This document shows positions 8,273 through 15,217 of a stretch of DNA of 64,000 bases, piece after piece; the first letter of the stretch is position 1, and every line of letters begins with the position of its first letter. Below the pieces are notes generated by a model that saw only the letters and a list, made by a program, of their open reading frames with translations, was not told the origin of the DNA and ran no database searches. The position numbers and the translations under genes were made by a program. The stretch lies in contig JBMNLP010000001.1 in assembly GCA_050952845.1 (NCBI GenBank), positions 372,001 to 436,000 of the forward strand, given 5' to 3'. The DNA comes from JAGVSV01 sp050952845 (GTDB taxonomy: Bacteria > Bacillota > Clostridia > Christensenellales > Aristaeellaceae).

Positions 8273-8664
8273 ACAAAGCAACGTATTTCGCGGTATTCGA
8301 GCCGTCGGTGGCTGGCTATGGCGTATATTTCCCTGATTTGCCCGGCTGCATCAGTCTGGGCGCCGATTTTGAAGAAGCGTTTGCCAACGCACAGGAAGCG
8401 CTTGGCCTTCACCTGTGGGGCTTGATGGACGATGGCGACGCCATCCCCGCGCCCACGTTCCCGCCTTATGCCGGTCAGCCTGATAACGCGCTGTTGGCGG
8501 CTGTGACCGTCTACCCGGATATCGTGCGGCGCGAGATGGACAACCGCGCCATCCGCACCAACGTGTCGATCCCGGCCTGGCTGAAGAAAGCCGCTGAAGG
8601 AGCGGGGCTGAACTACAGCCAGGTCCTTCAGGAAGCGCTGAAGGAGCGCCTCATGCAATCATGA
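8269..8664 (+). CDS. hicB: HicB family antitoxin
   Basis: The 131-residue protein has the HicB partial RNase-H-like fold at the N-terminus (YFAVFEPSVAGYGVYFPDLPGC, split here as the strand and the P-D-L-P-G-C motif, then ADFEEAFANAQEAL) and a ribbon-helix-helix DNA-binding tail (TNVSIPAWLKKAAEGAG from about residue 105). It neutralises HicA and probably represses the pair. Its ATG overlaps the TGA of the restored hicA frame. Because hicA is frameshifted, this antitoxin may be an orphan that is kept for regulation or is on its way to loss. Confidence 0.9.
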   Translation: MNKATYFAVFEPSVAGYGVYFPDLPGCISLGADFEEAFANAQEALGLHLWGLMDDGDAIPAPTFPPYAGQPDNALLAAVTVYPDIVRREMDNRAIRTNVSIPAWLKKAAEGAGLNYSQVLQEALKERLMQS

Positions 8665-8738
8665 CGGCTTGTTGCACTGGCAGGGCGATTCATGTCGGAT
8701 GTTCGGCGAGGCAGTGTCCTTATTCTCCACGCGATTCA

Positions 8739-8779
8739 ATTTTAGAGCAAATTGCGCCATGATAAGTAAATTAGCTCTA
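8739..8779. repeat. short inverted repeat between convergent genes
   Basis: TAGAGCAAATT (8742-8752) is mirrored by AAATTAGCTCTA (8767-8778). Read in reverse it shares AATTTACTTATCATGGCGC with the repeat at 58971. It lies between the convergent hicB and QueG-like genes and could form a transcript-end hairpin for both. Confidence 0.65.
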
Positions 8780-8787
8780 TTTGACTC

Positions 8788-9444
8788 TTAATGCACGCAG
8801 TCAGGATACGTGCAGGACAATGAACAACGGGCACATAAATACTTCACCCCATTGCCATCATGCCTGCTTTTTGTGGCACATGTTTTATAGTCAATCAGCT
8901 CATGTCTCTGCACGTTCTCATGCCAGGGCTGCCCTGTGATCAATCCATGGGGACAAGCCCTGACGCATAGATCGCATGCGCCGCATTTGCTGTAGACTTC
9001 GCCGGTAAAAACAGGCATTTCATCGTCAATCAATAAACACGAGATCCTTACACGCTGCGCGTATTTCTCGTGTACGAACACATCGTTTTTTCCAATGAAG
9101 CCCAGTCCGGTATGGATTGCCGCCCATTTATATGAAAACTCCGCCAGATGCTCGCCATCGTCCTTGGGAGAAGCCGGAGGCGTTGCATACCTGACAGCGT
9201 TCCTGTCAAGAAACTGTTTCAGCCCGGCTATCTTCTTGCTATGCTCTTTGCGAAGCGATTCAGCCATGTGAAAGAATTCAACGGGATTGTACATGTATGT
9301 TAAATCAGGGTATGGCATCAGCGTAACCAGAGCGCATTTGCACCCGGTTTGATCAGCCAAGCTGCTGTCGATAGCGGAAAAACCATAGAGCGACTCATCC
9401 TTGAAAATCGCTTTTAAGCAGTCCAGAAGCGCATCTACCGTCAC
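8788..9444 (-). CDS. short epoxyqueuosine-reductase-like (QueG-like) 4Fe-4S protein
   Basis: The 218-residue protein resembles the second half of QueG. WAAIHTGLGFIGKNDVF (about residue 108) matches the cobalamin-binding region, and a ferredoxin-like pair of clusters is encoded by CGACDLCVRACP (about 155-166) plus CARCSLSCTYPDC near the C-terminus, giving eight cysteines for two [4Fe-4S] centres. Full QueG is about 350-380 residues; this short form, common in Clostridia as a 4Fe-4S double-cluster protein of unclear function, lacks the C-terminal HEAT region and part of the N-terminus. tRNA epoxyqueuosine reduction is therefore possible but not assured. It stands alone, convergent with hicB. 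Confidence 0.75.
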   Translation of the reverse strand: MTVDALLDCLKAIFKDESLYGFSAIDSSLADQTGCKCALVTLMPYPDLTYMYNPVEFFHMAESLRKEHSKKIAGLKQFLDRNAVRYATPPASPKDDGEHLAEFSYKWAAIHTGLGFIGKNDVFVHEKYAQRVRISCLLIDDEMPVFTGEVYSKCGACDLCVRACPHGLITGQPWHENVQRHELIDYKTCATKSRHDGNGVKYLCARCSLSCTYPDCVH

Positions 9445-9632
9445 AATGCATCATCCTCTTTCTATAGCGCGTAATCTACGTTGCTCTAACCAGTTAGGTG
9501 AGAAACAGCCCTTATCATGCTTTAATCTTTTGTTAACCCTCTTTTTTTGGATTTTATTCAGACGGTTTGTTGTGTAAAGACCAAATCACAAATTTTTTTG
9601 TCAACGCTCTTTCTTCAAACCCGAATCTGCTT

Positions 9633-10184
9633 TTATAAATATTCCCCACTGATTAATTCTTTTAGTCCATGAATGATCTTTGGGAATCTTTCTTGAATCC
9701 TGGCAGGGATTTCGTTATCTAAAATTCCAAATCTAATGAGTCTATCTACAATGTGGTTTGATATTCTCCTTCTGTACTCTATTGAATTGTTATAGATATC
9801 AAGAAGAATGTTCCCATTGTTCACCTGTTGCATCAAAGCATCGTAAAGATGATCAACTCTGCATTCTTTCAGCACTTGAACAGGTTTTTTTGATACAAAC
9901 TCCGCAGACCATCCTGTTTTATCCTTTAAAAATGTAGCATCTTCCACCTGATATACAGAGCACTTTCTATTTTCATAGATCCCTTTGAAGGCATTCATGT
10001 AACATTCAGAAACCCTTGCTTTTCCATCAACCAAATCAATTACTAAATCAAAATCATCCATGGGCGCACCAAACAGTAAAGCGATGTAGAGATTATCTGT
10101 TGCATAAACATAGGGTGTTCCATGTGTTGAAACCTTAGGAACAAGAACCTTCAAATTCTCTGTTTCAGAAGCATGATAAAGCAT
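9633..10184 (-). CDS. uncharacterised 183-residue protein
   Basis: I do not recognise a named family. The start is supported by GGAGG six bases before the ATG. The opening (MLYHASETENLKVLVPKVS then THGTPYVYATD) looks like the first strands of proteins with an ADP-ribosyltransferase-like fold, where a short LYHxS strand is followed by a glycine-rich turn, but catalytic residues cannot be assigned with confidence. The C-terminal half is helical and basic. It is AT-richer than the genes around it and has no operon partner, which fits recent acquisition. Hypothetical; cytoplasmic, no signal peptide or membrane segment. Confidence 0.7.
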   Translation of the reverse strand: MLYHASETENLKVLVPKVSTHGTPYVYATDNLYIALLFGAPMDDFDLVIDLVDGKARVSECYMNAFKGIYENRKCSVYQVEDATFLKDKTGWSAEFVSKKPVQVLKECRVDHLYDALMQQVNNGNILLDIYNNSIEYRRRISNHIVDRLIRFGILDNEIPARIQERFPKIIHGLKELISGEYL

Positions 10185-10308
10185 GCGTTTCCTCCTAAAA
10201 TTCTAATTGATGTAAAACGGAATAACCAGTACCTGATCTTTCGTTCTTGCCAATTTTATCTCCTTAAATTCACAATGTAATACGTTGGCATCACTTATTC
10301 TAACTTGC

Positions 10309-10821
10309 TCACTTCAGCAGCCGATATATCTGCAGTCCGTCGCTCGCAAGGCCTTTGCAAATGCCAAACGGATAGGCGGAAGGAAAGATGGCTACAACAA
10401 GCATGATTAAATTATAATACAGCACAAAACGAACAAAGCATTCCACGGCATCGTAGTTACCGATATTGAGCTGCCCTAATGTTGTGAAATTCATCCGCAA
10501 TGCCACAAGAGGGACCAGCAACAGAAGCGTTGCCAGAGGTCCCCCCGCCAGCATGGCAATCTTCTTCCGTTTCGTATCCAGCCGGTCTTTCCCTACGGGC
10601 AAAAACAGCCCTCCAAGCGGCAACAGGTTCACAACCCACCGTTTGGACCGAACGATGTTTTTCCCGGAGCCGATGGTGATCTGCCAACCTGTGCTTTTCG
10701 CCGCAAGCATATATCCCGTAGCATGCCCCATTTCGTGGATGAAAACCGAAGCGGCGCAGGCAAGCCATAGCAACAGGATGAAGAACAGCATGTCGCTGAA
10801 AAATGCAAGTACCATGCTCAT
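10309..10821 (-). CDS. small M50-type intramembrane metalloprotease
   Basis: This 170-residue membrane protein contains the zinc motif HEMGH at about residues 29-33 inside the first hydrophobic stretch (FILLLWLACAASVF before it). Further membrane segments lie near 90-110 (MLAGGPLATLLLLVPLV) and 130-150, and ASDG near the C-terminus matches the third-ligand aspartate of site-2 proteases. It lacks the PDZ domain and is close to a minimal catalytic core. Its ATG overlaps the TGA of a 29-codon upstream ORF, so its synthesis depends on translation of that peptide. Site-2 proteases of this size cleave membrane-bound anti-sigma factors or mature peptide signals; which applies is not shown. Confidence 0.8.
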   Translation of the reverse strand: MSMVLAFFSDMLFFILLLWLACAASVFIHEMGHATGYMLAAKSTGWQITIGSGKNIVRSKRWVVNLLPLGGLFLPVGKDRLDTKRKKIAMLAGGPLATLLLLVPLVALRMNFTTLGQLNIGNYDAVECFVRFVLYYNLIMLVVAIFPSAYPFGICKGLASDGLQIYRLLK

Positions 10822-10907
10822 CGTTGTTCTTTCGGAACGGTCTTTGTTTTCATAAGCTGAACTTCAAAACCTTCGTTCAGGGCTTTAAAAATCCCTCTGC
10901 TGCCCAT
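10818..10907 (-). CDS. 29-residue small ORF coupled to the M50 protease
   Basis: An ATG at 10907 is preceded at eight bases by AGGAGG and opens a 29-codon frame beginning MGSRGIFKALNEGFEV and ending KTVPKEQR. Its TGA overlaps the ATG of the M50 protease in the arrangement ATGA. The peptide is amphipathic and basic at its C-terminus, without a clear signal sequence. It could be a real peptide (a substrate or signal for the protease) or a leader that only couples translation. No family recognised. Confidence 0.5.
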   Translation of the reverse strand: MGSRGIFKALNEGFEVQLMKTKTVPKEQR

Positions 10908-10988
10908 GGCAAGCACCTCCTGCCCGCATTATAATCCGCCGGCAGGAGGAAGACAAATGTTCTCGCATTCAACTCTTCTTCCTTCTTC

Positions 10989-11017
10989 TTGACAAACAGG
11001 CAAACAACCTATCATAA
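10989..11017 (+). promoter_or_regulatory. promoter for the propeller lipoprotein
   Basis: TTGACA at 10989-10994 is followed after 17 bases by TCATAA (11012-11017), about 35 bases before the ATG at 11052. Confidence 0.55.
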
Positions 11018-11051
11018 TAAAGCCAATAAACCGGCAGGAGGAAAGCAAACA

Positions 11052-13238
11052 ATGAACCGGCTGCTTGCAGTAATGCTGATACTTTCTTTGGCGCTTGGCG
11101 GTGTTGGCTGCCATCCGAAGGATGTCGCCGCGGAGGAGGTTGTCATCGGCGATGCCTCTGCCCGCCAGCTGATGGAAGGGGTGCAGCAGCAGAACAGCGT
11201 GTTTCCCCATACGCTCAGCCAGCTGAAAGCCGCTTTCGAAGTGTTCCTGCCCGCCATGAACTCCGAAAGCAGCACAAGCCGGTGGACCGAACCGGCGCCT
11301 GCGGACGATGGGTATCTGCAAACGGATTTTATCATCAACGGACATGACAACCTGGCAACGCATCCCGCGGTCTGCTGCGTTTATCAAAGCGAAACCGAAG
11401 TTTTGTCCGGCATTTACTGTGAGGTTTTGTTTCAAAACATTGGCGATACCGGGCTTGCCGATACCTATCGCAAGGGATTGGGGCTGGGCGAGGTGCTGGG
11501 GTTTGTTGGAAGCTCCCTCTTTTATCTGGATTTGGATGCCGACTTTGAAGAAATGAAGGCCAACTTACCCAACCTCCAACAGGAGATCAAGTCCCTGGCG
11601 CAGGCGGCGCAGATCATCGAACGCGTCCTGGAGCGCATTGATTCCGGGGAACAGATCACGCCGCAGGTCCTTGAGGAAACCGTTGATTTCCACCTAACTT
11701 ATCAGGTCAGCATACGGGTGGAGATTCTCAGCCAGGAAGCGTTTACGATGTCCTGCGCTTTTCATGCCCCGAAAGGGCATGAGGAGAGGATGCAGTCCGA
11801 TGCTCTCCGGCGCGCTGAGCGGTTGGCTGAGCAGGTGCCTTGCGTTTACCCCGGGGCGAACCGGGCCGTCTTTGATGAAGCGATCGCGGAAGACCGGGTC
11901 GCCCTGCAGCCGGTTGAAGTTTCCCCGGTGTGGCAAGGACCGGCCCTGGAGCAGGAGATCAACCGATACTTTGATGCGCTGCACACAATCGACGAGGCGC
12001 TGGACACCCGGGAGGATTTTTGGGGTACACAGGATGTCAGCGATCCGCCGATCAATTATTTGAGCCTGTCGCCTGACGGAACACGCGCTTTTGCGGCGTA
12101 TCGGGGCATCCCGTTTGTCTGGCGCCTGGATACCGATGACATCAAAGCGCTGGTGCCCGGAGAAGGCATAACGCCGGCCGGTTACAAAATATTCAACTGG
12201 ATGATACGGTTAGTTGAAGACGGAGGAATCGCCTGGTCGCCTGACGGAAGGTGGCTGACCATCAGCTCGCCCAAAAGAATGTTGCAGCTTGGGCGTTATG
12301 ATGCGTCTGTCCTGTTGGCGGATATCGATGCGGGCAGCGTAAGCAAGCTGGATCAGGATCTGCCGGACAACGTGAGAGCCAGAGATATTAGGGATACGGG
12401 CGTTCCGTTACGCGCGGCTTTCAGCAACGATGAGCCCTTGCTATACTATGAAGCCTATGGTTTACGAGACGATTCATCCGTATATGGGGAGATACGGGCA
12501 GTTTGCCTTGATACCGGAAGGGTGGAAACGCTTGTACGCATAGAAAGCGCCTGGGCAGCTGCCGCGCCACAGCTTTGGGATACGCCGGAAGGTTTGCTTC
12601 AGTCAGTTTTCCATTATTCTTCGTCTGAACCCTGCCCCCGCGGACTGGCATTGTATGCCAGGAACGGAAAAATTAGGTTGATGACGCGCAACGAATACGA
12701 GCCGTCGCAAGCCTGTTCTGTGGGGTATGCCGTACCCAGTTGGGCAGGTGAAAGAGGCGTCCTGATGACCGTTGAGCCGTATAGCGAGGCTTCCGCTCAT
12801 GATATAACCGTACAGTTGTTTTCCTTACAGGACAAATCCTCCGAAATTTTCGGCCATTTTATCGCGGTCAAGCCCGACAACGCGTCAACAGAAAGGTTGA
12901 TCCCCCTCAGCCGGGCGGCATATTATGATGAGGTGGCAAAAACCCTTGATTTTTCAAACCTTGGTGATGTGTTGCTGCCTAAAAACGCCGTGCTGTCGCC
13001 TGATGGCAACTACCTTCTTTTAGCTATGAACACGGAACAGCCCGCCATGTATCTGTATGATATGCAGCACAACACCCTGGGGGCTGTGGACCTTTCAAAC
13101 ACCGGTATCCAAAGCCTGACAGCCTATGATGACCTGACAGCCGGCGTGTTTGTGCTGCACTGGGTAGGAAACAACAGGCTGTTGATTGTCCACGACGGAC
13201 ATTACGGCATATATGAATTGGCCATACCTGTCGGGTAG
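11052..13238 (+). CDS. lipoprotein with C-terminal beta-propeller-like repeats
   Basis: The start at 11052 has AGGAGG eight bases upstream; longer in-frame starts fall in the promoter. The 728-residue product opens with a lipoprotein signal ending LALGGVGC (Cys20), so it is exported and anchored outside the membrane. Residues ~25-290 are of unknown fold. From about 320 on there are repeated propeller-blade signatures: YLSLSPDGTRAFAAYRG, IAWSPDGRWLTISS and AVLSPDGNYLLLAM, as in PD40/TolB-type proteins. No catalytic motif was seen. It is monocistronic, divergent from the M50/small-ORF pair with only about 145 bases between. A surface sensor or protein-interaction role is plausible. Confidence 0.82.
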   Translation: MNRLLAVMLILSLALGGVGCHPKDVAAEEVVIGDASARQLMEGVQQQNSVFPHTLSQLKAAFEVFLPAMNSESSTSRWTEPAPADDGYLQTDFIINGHDNLATHPAVCCVYQSETEVLSGIYCEVLFQNIGDTGLADTYRKGLGLGEVLGFVGSSLFYLDLDADFEEMKANLPNLQQEIKSLAQAAQIIERVLERIDSGEQITPQVLEETVDFHLTYQVSIRVEILSQEAFTMSCAFHAPKGHEERMQSDALRRAERLAEQVPCVYPGANRAVFDEAIAEDRVALQPVEVSPVWQGPALEQEINRYFDALHTIDEALDTREDFWGTQDVSDPPINYLSLSPDGTRAFAAYRGIPFVWRLDTDDIKALVPGEGITPAGYKIFNWMIRLVEDGGIAWSPDGRWLTISSPKRMLQLGRYDASVLLADIDAGSVSKLDQDLPDNVRARDIRDTGVPLRAAFSNDEPLLYYEAYGLRDDSSVYGEIRAVCLDTGRVETLVRIESAWAAAAPQLWDTPEGLLQSVFHYSSSEPCPRGLALYARNGKIRLMTRNEYEPSQACSVGYAVPSWAGERGVLMTVEPYSEASAHDITVQLFSLQDKSSEIFGHFIAVKPDNASTERLIPLSRAAYYDEVAKTLDFSNLGDVLLPKNAVLSPDGNYLLLAMNTEQPAMYLYDMQHNTLGAVDLSNTGIQSLTAYDDLTAGVFVLHWVGNNRLLIVHDGHYGIYELAIPVG

Positions 13239-13344
13239 CCTCACTTCATGCCGCCGATCCGGGCGAAAGGCGGCTGTGTACCATACCATCCAGGCTGCGT
13301 ACCGGGACGACCAATGGCGAATTGAGGAGCGTTCCCCTGCGAGC

Positions 13345-13653
13345 TTATAGCCGCCTGATTTCATCCGAGATCATGGAAACGGTTTTGTTGTTTGTGTCTG
13401 TTTTTATCGTATGTAACCCATGGTACAGCGGTATTCTTGCGATGCTTCTTTCAATGATATCAGCTGTTTTTTCTATGCGTTCAATTTCGCCACCCCATTC
13501 ACCGGGATACTCGCAATTTGCCCGAATGTATTCCTGAACGGTAAAAAGCTCGTTGCTGCAATGCCAGCGAATCACGGCATCTTCATGAAAACAATCCTGA
13601 AGCTTTTCCTTGTTCTGTTCCATCACGGCTTTCCAAAATTCTTTTACGTTCAA
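13345..13653 (-). CDS. NTF2-like (SnoaL-type) protein, possibly 3'-degraded
   Basis: The 102-residue frame starts with TTG behind an AGGTG site. Its first ~62 residues (NVKEFWKAVMEQNKEKLQ, then FHEDAVIRWHCSNELFTVQE) match the beginning of small NTF2-like proteins of Clostridia that are usually about 120-130 residues. After GEWGGEIERIEKT the sequence stops resembling the family and lacks the usual closing strands. This may mean the gene has been truncated or rearranged at its 3' end, next to the IS630 insertion zone. Function of the family here is unknown. Confidence 0.55.
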   Translation of the reverse strand: MNVKEFWKAVMEQNKEKLQDCFHEDAVIRWHCSNELFTVQEYIRANCEYPGEWGGEIERIEKTADIIERSIARIPLYHGLHTIKTDTNNKTVSMISDEIRRL

Positions 13654-13719
13654 TCATATCACCTGCTCAAATTCCAATTGATGGTAATGATGCATAATAC
13701 CAACCAAGAAAAGCTTATA

Positions 13720-14442
13720 TAGCAATTTTACAAAACACAGCCCGTATGTAATATTGTAATAGAGAAGGTGAATACGATGCCAGCACCATTATCCAATGAT
13801 ATGAGGATCAGGATCATCAAAGCCCGGGAGCGTGGAGATACAATCGCCCAAATAGCACGTGAAAAGAAAGTAAACCAAAGTACGATTGTGCGCTTGCTCC
13901 GTCTGTACCGAGAAACGGGAAGTCATGAAGCGCGTCCGCTCAACAATGGAAGGAAACCCAGGTTAAGTCCCGAAACCCTTGAAATAATCAGGGAACGAAT
14001 CGAGAGACAGCTTGATACGCGATTTGAGCGGACATCAATCTTATCATCCGTTCGCATGGATGGGACCATGGTTCCTTTGGTGTTTGAAGGCGCCCTCAAC
14101 GGGGACTTGTTCAAGGCTTATGTTGAACACATGCTTGCACCTTCACTTAAGCCGGGAGACATCGTCATCATGGACAACTTGAGTTCGCATAAGGTCAAAG
14201 GGATTGCTGGAGCCATTGAGGCGGTAGGCGCTTCCATCATGTATCTGCCGCCTTATAGTCCTGACCTGAACCCAATTGAGCTATTGTGGTCGAAGGTCAA
14301 AGCTATCCTGAGAAAACTCAAGATAAGAACCAAAGATTTGATGGATCATGCTATTTCACAAGCTCTGGATGCCATATCTCTTGATGACATCGCTGCTTGG
14401 TTCAGACACGATGGTTATACGCTTTGTTAAGTTAAATTGCTA
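13720..14442 (+). mobile_element. IS630-family element, internally deleted
   Basis: Inverted ends TAGCAATTTTAC and GTTAAATTGCTA bound the element, with a TA duplication on each side (13718-13719 and 14443-14444) as expected for IS630/Tc1 elements. At 723 bp it is much shorter than the usual ~1.1 kb because the transposase has lost its middle. Confidence 0.88.
13777..14430 (+). CDS. IS630-family transposase with an in-frame internal deletion
   Basis: The 217-residue product has the N-terminal helix-turn-helix (GDTIAQIAREKKVNQSTIV, about 20-38) and then jumps after IERQLDTRFERT directly into the catalytic core (SILSSVRMDGTMVPLVFEG). Full IS630 transposases are about 330-350 residues. The missing ~110 residues include the first catalytic Asp (usually in an F-I-D-E-T block). 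The second Asp (IVIMDNLSSHK) and the third acidic residue (PYSPDLNPIELLW) remain. The frame is open, so the deletion preserved reading phase, but the protein cannot be catalytic. It could still bind the element ends. The start at 777 is chosen for its GAAGG site. Confidence 0.88.
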   Translation: MPAPLSNDMRIRIIKARERGDTIAQIAREKKVNQSTIVRLLRLYRETGSHEARPLNNGRKPRLSPETLEIIRERIERQLDTRFERTSILSSVRMDGTMVPLVFEGALNGDLFKAYVEHMLAPSLKPGDIVIMDNLSSHKVKGIAGAIEAVGASIMYLPPYSPDLNPIELLWSKVKAILRKLKIRTKDLMDHAISQALDAISLDDIAAWFRHDGYTLC

Positions 14443-14504
14443 TAATTCAAAATTTGCTTTTTATATGGAGCTTTCTGTGTACCTTTGTCATCAAAGTTAT
14501 AATG

Positions 14505-15128
14505 TCACTTCTTCGCTAAAACAGTAATCCACGGTTTTGAAGGATGATGATCCGCCTCAACCTCTGAAAATCCTGCCTTCCTGAGGGCGGTTTCAATTTC
14601 CTCTGTTGTATAGCACCTCATGCCATCAATAATTTTTTCAAACCTTAGCGAACTCCTGTCCGTCCCATCCGACTCGTTTACAATCATAAAAAGGCCGCCC
14701 TCTTTCAGTACGCTGAAAACCTCTGCAAAGCAATGTTCAAGCCCTGGCCAGAAGTAGATTGTTTCAAATGCCGTGGCAATGTCAAACGTCTTTTTCGGAA
14801 AGTCCAGCGATGACACATCACCCTGCTGCACAACGCATCTTCTGCTTGCAATCGCTTCCCTGTTATATTGCGTTGTTTTTTCCACACAAACCGGCGAAAA
14901 ATCCATCGCTGTTACCTTGGATAAAGGATATTTTTTAAGCAGTCCGCCCACATTCCTTCCGCCGCCGCAACCAATCTCCAGTATTTCTGCCGGGGTGGCC
15001 GTGGGTAGGTGAGATAGCCCCCAATCTGCCATCTTTGCATGGCCATTGTTCATTCCATTTACCATCATTTTTCCAAGGAAGCCCTCCGGCTTGCGGGTCT
15101 GACCGAATATTTTTTTAATGATTCTCAT
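14505..15128 (-). CDS. class I SAM-dependent methyltransferase
   Basis: The 207-residue protein has the SAM-binding motif I (ILEIGCGGGRNVGGLL, about residues 48-63), the acidic motif II segment (VTAMDFSPVCVE) and motif III/IV (VVQQGDVSSLDFPKKTFD), as in UbiE/Methyltransf_11 proteins. The substrate is not predictable; small-molecule methylation is the family norm. It stands between the IS630 element and the FtsX-type permease on the same strand as the latter but about 90 bases beyond its stop, so it could be co-transcribed downstream of the ABC genes. Confidence 0.88.
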   Translation of the reverse strand: MRIIKKIFGQTRKPEGFLGKMMVNGMNNGHAKMADWGLSHLPTATPAEILEIGCGGGRNVGGLLKKYPLSKVTAMDFSPVCVEKTTQYNREAIASRRCVVQQGDVSSLDFPKKTFDIATAFETIYFWPGLEHCFAEVFSVLKEGGLFMIVNESDGTDRSSLRFEKIIDGMRCYTTEEIETALRKAGFSEVEADHHPSKPWITVLAKK

Positions 15129-15217
15129 TGCATTCTACCTTGTATTATGAATTAGTGGTTCTATATAAGGGGCGTAAACAATGCTATGCAAGAGGCGTCT
15201 CTCCCTGGCCGCCCCGC

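Noticed and set aside
13095..13344. Remainder of the NTF2-like gene
   Set aside because: The sequence past 13345 does not resemble the family's closing strands in any frame, so I did not extend the feature.
13692..13708. TAATACCAAC just left of the IS630 element, resembling the 160-bp element end
   Set aside because: Only ten bases match and no second end follows; could be chance.
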